64,000 nt of DNA from Scilla litardierei (lineage: Eukaryota > Streptophyta > Magnoliopsida > Asparagales > Asparagaceae): assembly GCA_030789695.1 (NCBI GenBank), contig CM061133.1, forward strand, positions 97,607,128 through 97,671,127, written 5' to 3'. The stretch's first letter is position 1. Every line of letters begins with the position of its first letter. A program made the position numbers and the translations under genes. This document shows, piece after piece, positions 57,242 through 64,000 of this stretch. The notes beneath the pieces were generated by a model. The model was not told the origin of the DNA. It searched no databases and was given only the letters and a program-made list of their open reading frames with translations.

Positions 57242-60200
57242 TGTAACGGCCACTTCCAGACGTATGTATTTTGTGCGTATGTTGGTTCATATGTGTATTT
57301 TCGTATTTGGTTTTATTAATGTATTTCCGTAGTTCCTTCGCGCGACCGAACCCCGTATGCATGTCCTTCTCGGTGGCACGAACGTCCCGGTATCTTGTTT
57401 ATAATTTTCGGATGTCTGGGTGGAATTGCAATAATACTAGTACTTTATTAACTTTGTACTAAATCCTTTTTTTTCAAATGTTAATGTTTTATAACTGAAA
57501 CGTTTTCTTAACACATTCTTTTAAAAAAAATGAGGTAGAAATGAATCCCACTAATTAATATTTAATAATATTATACATTCAAAAGAAATGGACCTAGCCT
57601 TTCCTCCCATTTAGCCGCACACAGCACATGTTGGGAGAGAGTGAGGACTATTTATTACTTTTTGTTGTTATCTCATTTTTTTACCCACTAACCTAAACCT
57701 AAGCACCCACGTGAGCAGCACACAACCCTTCCTTATAAATGTTAAGCTAGGTTTCGTTTTTTTTTCACACAGCGATTATTTTAGCCGCCGCCTCCCTTTC
57801 ATTTCTCGCACGCGACATTTTTCTCACAACGCCTCAAATTCTTCCTCCTCTTCTTTCGCATACCCCGACTCTCATCTCCGACTTCGCCCTCCCCAACTCC
57901 GGCCTTCCCCGTGGCCGCCCGGCTTTCTCGTCAGACCCTTCGAACTCCGGCACCCCCGAGCGCCCGCGCTGCAGCCACGGAGAGCTGCAGCGTCGCCCAG
58001 CGACGTCTCTTCGTGCACAGCCCTCCCTCGGCGGTGCTGTGGCTCGCAGACCCCCGCTGATTGGCGGCCATCCTGGACTGTTCCCGCCGCTGTTCTGGCG
58101 TCTTCGTCGCCTGCTGCACCGCCCGCAACCCCCCGACTGCCATTATTGCCGCCTCCAGACATGAAGCCGTCCTCCTCGCTCCTTCACCTGCAACCAACGA
58201 TAGTTAAAGGCCTTAGAGGTTAGTTTGATGTTTAATTCACTGTTAGGGTTTAACATGATAGAAGCAATTATGGGCTAGTTGTATAACACTTGTTTAGAAT
58301 TGATGTTGGTTGCTGTTTATACTCACTGCATGTTTTGCTATTAAAACCTATAAGTTAGCTTTGTTTTTGAGGTTGATTGTTAGGAAAGGTATTAATCTGT
58401 TAGTGGTTAGTTACTGTTAGAGTTTTAAATATTAAGATGAGTAGATCCTGTTAGGGTTTATGTATATAGGGTTTGATATAATGTTGTTTAACTTGATAAT
58501 AATATTTTGTTGTTAAGTTGGGATCACTAAATGCTGGATGTAGGTGTATTATTATTAGTTGTATAATAATTAGAGTTGGGTTGTTTTCTGAAAAAAAAAC
58601 TGTGCTTCAAATTGTTGAGCTTGCAATAGTTTAGTTTAGTGGGGATGTTTTAGAAGTAAACTATGAAGCACTGAATTTATAATTATAACAGAGCCCATGT
58701 GTTCTCTAGTTGATATATGAGGTGTTAATATATGTAGACCACATGTATACAGACTTGTGAACTAACCATTAATAGAGCAGCATCTCTTTCTTTATGTTTG
58801 AAACATGTATGTTAGTCGTTTAGATGACTTATAGTAAACTTTTAGCCTAGGTTATTTATTTAATTATTGTTTAATTGTTGTACTAGCATCGCGCCGTATT
58901 TATCGTATTAATTATTTTGGTGACCATTATTATTGATAGTGTCACCTATCTTGAACTATAAACCTAATTAATTGGTCAATTAGACGTTCTAGGTTGCCTA
59001 ATGATTTTTATTCCTTCGTAAAAAATTTATTCGTGCACGCATTTTATTGACAGAGAAACCGCCATTCCGTACCATTCACAAAATCGGATTCCAACCCCTG
59101 GCGTCGCTACCCGACGCCAGTGTAGTTTTCGCGCCGTGTTGAGGTTCTGTAGATCCGTTGGTTGACCCAGACCCTGATGGACTACATCTTTACCGGAATC
59201 TTTCAGGCAAGGAATGAGACTTTAGTTACTGCTTTTATGCTTTTCTAGAATTGATTTTAGAACTTCTAGATTTATTTCTGCAAAATACTTGAAAATGATC
59301 GCATGCTACTTTCTGCTCGAACCCACTTTTAAGATGCAACTTAAACCTCACATGCTAATTAATAAGCCGGACATTATAATTGTTTGGATCTTTGTAGAAG
59401 ATCACAGGCGTGGGCCTCTCCTATACGGAGGTTGGCACTACTCTTGTGGAGCGTCTGCTGGCTAGCCCAGAGACGGCTCGCTTACGGACTAGTGGAGCGT
59501 TGCTGGCTCGTCCAGGAATGTCTCGCTTTCGGATAATTAATCGATGACGGGGGTGACCATTGAGAACTGGTGCTCCCCAGCTTTGGCTCACCCGTGACTG
59601 GTGCGCTCTGGTATGATACGTAGTATCATTCATGATTAATGATTTGTTTCAGATCGACGACGGGGGTGACCATTGAGAACTGGTGTTCCCCAGCTTTGGC
59701 TCACCCGTGACTGGTGCGCTCTGGTATGATACGTAGTACCATTCATGATTAATGATTTGTTTCAGATCGACGACGGGGGTGACCATTGAGAACTGGTGCT
59801 CCCCAGCTTTGGCTCACCCGTGACTGGTGCTCTCCGGTATGATACGCAGTATCATTCGTGATCCTTGTCTTGTCTCGTGTCTAGATGGAGCGTTTGTTGG
59901 CTCGTGTCCATAACACAAATGACTCGCGTGTGGGGTAGGACAAAAGAGTCTAGCTGGGCCTGGGGGGTAGCTCCCCTCCGCCTACGCAGCTTGAGTCCTT
60001 AGGCTTTATCTTTGTATCGCAGTTGGTGCACTCCTGTTTGCTTCGCAGGGATGCATTTCCGGTCGTTTGACCTTTCTAGACTTGGACAATCTGACCAGAT
60101 GGACACCCCTGGCAGATTGACAAAACTACATGAACAACTCTTAGACGATCTGACTAGATGGACACCCCTAGCAGATCGATTAGAATAACCATTACTTATT

Positions 60201-60622
60201 TCCTGTTTTCTAGGACTGCCTGTGTAGTTGTCTTTTAAATTCCATTTAGAACTGCTAGAATTGTATAACTGCTTTAACTTATGGTCTCATTAGTTCGTTG
60301 CTGACATGTGTTTTGCACATGTCACAGACTTGACAGAGCTGCCATAACCTGAGGATTCCCCCGCAGACTCTTTCCTATTTAGTTGCCTCCGGTACGTACA
60401 GTTTTAGTCTTTATGTTAAACTCTTTGTTGGTTACCTTCTGCGTTTGAATGATATCTTTTTACTGCTATTTCTATTGTTTCATGCTAAATCATTTGATCG
60501 GACCTTCCCCTCCGCATCATAACTTGCCATGGACGCTTATTGGACCCCGAGCCTCAACGGCTCTAGTCCATGCGGGCTGGCCATGCCTCGCTGCTCAATC
60601 TTTTGGGAAGCGGGGCGTGACA
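57242..60622 (+). repeat. Gyp4 LTR 2 (shared central LTR)
   Basis: 3381 bp, nearly identical to LTR 1. The main difference is a third 113-bp unit. The 170-codon ORF recurs at 57711-58223 with about as many replacement as silent changes, so no sign of constraint is visible. Confidence 0.92.
59543..59880 (+). repeat. 113-bp minisatellite, three copies (LTR 2)
   Basis: Units start near 59543, 59656 and 59769. The two inner copies share TTTCAGATCGACGACGGG at the join, so they look freshly duplicated. Confidence 0.9.
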
Positions 60623-63602
60623 GTTTTTGTGGTGGCCCATGCAGGTCTTGATCGAATGATTTATCGAAATAATAGTGTTACAGTAACTATTCAAACGACC
60701 AACAATAATTGAGTCTAACATAAGTTAGTTAGGTTTGGACTAGTTCCTTGGCCCCCTCTAGTTTGGATTTGAGTGAGAATACAGGAATAAGATGAAGTTT
60801 AAAGTGATGTATTTCAAACACATTGGATGGTTATAAGGTTGGATTCTCGACTTGAGAAGGAACCATGGAAGTGAGAACATTGAAATCGAGGGAATGAGAT
60901 CGACTCTTAGTATGTTGCTCGTGATAGAAAGGTGGTGATTAGAAGTCTTGTCTTAACGACCAAAGGCGTAGACCTACATCGATCAAGTGAAATGTTATGC
61001 ATCGGATATCATGAGCATATTTATATATAAGCCGAGTAGCAACAATATAACCTGGGTTTGAAAAAAAAGAAGTTCGAGGATAGCAACGTGGTTGAAGTAA
61101 ATAATATGATCATTAGAGATGAACAGAAGAGATTTAGAGTGATAATGTGATGACGAGATTGATCTTATGATGGATTGTATAAGATCAACAACATGATCTG
61201 TTTTGGCACAGTGATTTAAAGGAATTAAGGATCTTGGGAATGTCATGGGAGTTTCAAAGTCGACCGTTCGAATACGCATCGAGTGCGTACGGACCCCTGG
61301 ATTCCAGTTACAGTTTACGGAATGGTGAAATGCGATGACTTCTCCAGATCATGTGGATGGATTATAGTCAACAATGACTAGCAGTTTAAGTGTCAATGAA
61401 AATTCTGGATCAAGTCAAGTGAGCATGTTTGGTTTTACGAGTGCTCAATGATCAGGAAATATGGGAAAAGAGTTAGTAGATTGCCTTGGTTGTTTGGATT
61501 GAAAAGGAAATTGTAAGTAAGTCTGACGCCCGAAAATCTAGAATTGGTTGGTAGTTTCACTTTAGAGATTCCTAGAGGCAGCTGAGCCAAGAACCAATTG
61601 AAGCGGAGGACAACAAGATCATTATAACAGGTTCTCATGAACGGGCTTTCGAGTTGGAAATTTTATTGGTGTTTAAAATGATTGGGACCAGCCAATTAGG
61701 GCTGGTTAGTTGGAGGTTGTTTAACCGCCTTAGATGTCAAATATTGGAAGTGTCTGCACATTAGAGCCTTGTGGTTGTTCTGCCTTCTCCGTAGATCCAT
61801 GAGGAGGATTGCCCGGCTCGTGTGAATATATATATCATTGTCGGGCATGCTTAGTATTATTACTTAGGTATATGTGGGCTTATGAATGAATAATGGAATA
61901 TGTGTATTGCGATGAATGTAATGAATATGTGTATATAGTACATGAATAAGTATAGATACTTATGTAAGATAATATGTGTGTGGAAAGCTAAAACACTCTG
62001 GGGATGTCTGTGTATATAAGAGTTAGTGTTGGAATATCTACTGGGGGTGTATGTAGTTGGAGATGCTTAATAATGGTTGAAATAATATGTTGGTAAAATT
62101 GTGTGTATATTAGGTATAATGATACTAGGGTACTTATGGTTTAATGTGCTTCCTTATTATTTGATCTATATGTTAGTACGTGTGGGCGTGTGCTCGTACG
62201 TAGGTATGTGCTTACTATATGAATATGTGCGATATACGTATGGTAATAGGGTTATAAATTTTGTTTGGTATTGTTTGCCTTTACGGGATGTCGTGTGTGT
62301 ACCTCGAGGTATACACGATTATTGTATGTCTTAACTATGTATGGATAAGTATATGTATTGGTATACTAATTATAAGTAGTAGGATATGGTGTGAATATAT
62401 GTGTTACATGTGCGTGACTATACGGTGAATGCATGGATTAGGGAAATTATTATAATTATACGTGTGCTGATGTCTGTAATATTACTACGGTATGTAGAGT
62501 GATTGAATTATGTGGGTGTTATTTGATTAAATATAAAGTTGTGATTGATATTATGATATGTATGTGTAGTATGTTGGTAGGTATATATGTATATATTAGG
62601 GTATTGTGTTGGTGTAGATATAAGTATTGTGATAGAGTATTCCGATATAAGTTTTGAGTCTCACTCAAGATTGAGTGGTTATACTCTAAGTATATTGTTA
62701 TATATGTCTGTGGTTGCGTTTAGTACTATGAATGTAGCGATGGATGATGCATGTATAGTGATAGGATTGTTGTGCCTGGTTGTGTTACGCACATGATTGT
62801 GGGTGACTATACCCTATTATAGTTATAAATATTGGTCTTGTGGTATAGTTACTTACTAAGGACTTGCCTGTGTGAATATATATACATGTGCTAACTAAAC
62901 TAGGTGTGTAGATGTGCTAAGTATATAGTGGTATGATTGGTATATATGAATGAAATGTTAGCGTGTGTGGGTGTGCACCATGCACGGGTAAGTATGTGCC
63001 TAGTTATAAGTATTGGTGACTATGATATGTGTGGCGTGTCGTGAGTATAGTTATAGGGCCGTATGTGATGTGAAGTTATGGTGAAGTATTTGCATACATT
63101 TGAATGACTATATATTGTGAAATTATAGTAGTGGTGAATGCATAGTAGATGTAGTAAAACTTGATTTAAGTAATGGTATGGTGTGACTACATGTGTTGAT
63201 GTGTTTGGTATTGGATGTATACTAGGAGGTATATGGAGTAGTGTACCCTTATTATTTTGTTCACATGTAGTTATCTAAATGTGGCGTGAACTATTTGATT
63301 GCTTGTGAGTATGTGCACCATGGTATGTAATAAGTATTTAATAGTTATATAAGGATGTACGTGACTATATGAATGATTGAAATACGTGTATGAATTTGAC
63401 TGGCTATGATAGGTATAGGAGTATAATGTGCGTGAATAAATACACGTTGGTAGTGTCAATGTTTGACTACCTAGTGCATATATAAGCACTTGTAATGACT
63501 ATACCTGGTTTAAATTATAATGTGATATGATTGGGGTAGTTACTAGAGTGGCTAGATATGTTAGAAAGTCCGAGGACGGACTTTATTCTAAGGTGGGGAG
63601 GA
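60623..63602 (+). other. Gyp4 internal region 2 (non-coding)
   Basis: 2980 bp, nearly identical to internal region 1 and with the same features. The hairpin at 63565-63584 is perfect here (AAAGTCCG / CGGACTTT). Confidence 0.9.
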
Positions 63603-63962
63603 TGTAACGGCCACTTCCAGACGTACGTATTTTGTCCGTATGTTGATTCGTATGTGTATTTTCGTATTTGGTTTTATTAATGTATTTCCGTAGTTCCTTC
63701 ACGCGACCGAACCCCGTATGCATGCCCTTCTCGGAGGCGCGAACATCCCGGTATCTTGTTTATAATTTTCGGATGTCTGGGTGGAATTGCAATAATACAA
63801 GTACTTTATTAACTTTTTACTAAATCCTTTTTTTTCAAATGTTAATGTTTTATAACTGAAACGTTTTCTTAACACATTCTTTTAAAAAAATGAGGTAGAA
63901 ACGAATCCCACTAATTAATATTTAATAATATTATACATTCAAAAGAAATGGACCTAGCCTTT
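63603..63962 (+). repeat. Gyp4 LTR 3, cut by Gyp5
   Basis: The first 360 bp of the LTR, ending at AGCCTT. In the other LTRs the text goes on with TCCTCCCATTTAGCC. Confidence 0.9.
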
Positions 63963-64000
63963 TGTCACGACCCGCTTCCCTGAAATGGAGGCGAGACGTG
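63963..64000 (-). mobile_element. Gyp5: end of a further gypsy LTR
   Basis: TGTCACGACCCGCTTCCC at 63963 is the same terminal word as in Gyp2 and Gyp3. Only 38 bases are inside the window. Confidence 0.7.

Larger units (their letters stand above)
50993..63962 (+). mobile_element. Gyp4: head-to-tail array of a non-coding gypsy element
   Basis: The order is LTR (50993-54258), internal (54259-57241), LTR (57242-60622), internal (60623-63602), LTR start (63603-63962, cut by Gyp5). The repeat period is 6249 and then 6361 bp. The 112-bp difference is explained by one extra minisatellite unit in the second LTR (+115) and small indels. The copies are almost identical. Such arrays arise by unequal recombination between LTRs; two separate insertions would not share a central LTR. 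No gag or pol words are present. Confidence 0.92.

Overview
The window is plant nuclear DNA, from an angiosperm and probably a eudicot. That rests on the element families present: SIRE-type and other Ty1/copia elements, chromovirus-type Ty3/gypsy elements, an Athila/Tat-type primer site, a plant L1 LINE and a CACTA-like element. The species cannot be told. I found no convincing host gene, tRNA or rRNA. Nearly everything is transposable-element sequence, mostly nested, and most element genes are broken.

Left part (1-22224). GC-rich repeat with hAT-like ends (1-415) and a deleted SIRE-type pol fragment (416-988) are followed by a decayed SIRE-like copia element on + (989 to about 17070). Its 5' LTR was split by a complete copia element on - (Copia-1, 1736-9048: 524-bp LTRs, 5-bp target duplication CAGTC, gag-PR-INT-RT-RNaseH with stops and one frameshift). 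After the SIRE element come unassigned LTR-like sequence (17069-20194), a solo LTR with target duplication GTGAT (20200-21026), and a CACTA-like element (about 21071-21674).

Middle part (22225-41303). A gypsy-type element without coding capacity (Gyp1, +) was split by an L1-type LINE (about 26899-39295, -). The LINE's ORF1 was in turn split by a non-autonomous element with an Athila/Tat-type primer site (31428-38228, +, target duplication CCCCT). That innermost element carries the only long intact ORF of the window: 458 codons, Gag-like, with a CCHC knuckle and four copies of an LELL motif.

Right part (41304-64000). Gyp1's 3' LTR is broken by Gyp2 (-, a Tekay/Del-like chromovirus with degraded gag, PR, RT, RNaseH, INT and chromodomain remains). 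Gyp2's 5' LTR is broken by Gyp3. Gyp3 is broken by Gyp4, a non-coding element present as a head-to-tail array LTR-internal-LTR-internal-LTR. Gyp4's third LTR is broken at 63963 by a fifth element running off the window. Gyp1 to Gyp4 share LTR features, and at least Gyp1, Gyp2 and Gyp4 share the sequence after the 5' LTR, so Gyp1 and Gyp4 may be parasites of Gyp2-like relatives (inference).

The most interesting signals are: arrays of short CpG-centred palindromes, different in sequence but alike in design, in at least five element families; hairpins with compensatory changes in the Gyp2 LTR and just before the polypurine tract; the 458-aa Gag-like protein; a 73-bp GT-AG insertion in the Gyp2 integrase; and the Gyp4 tandem array.
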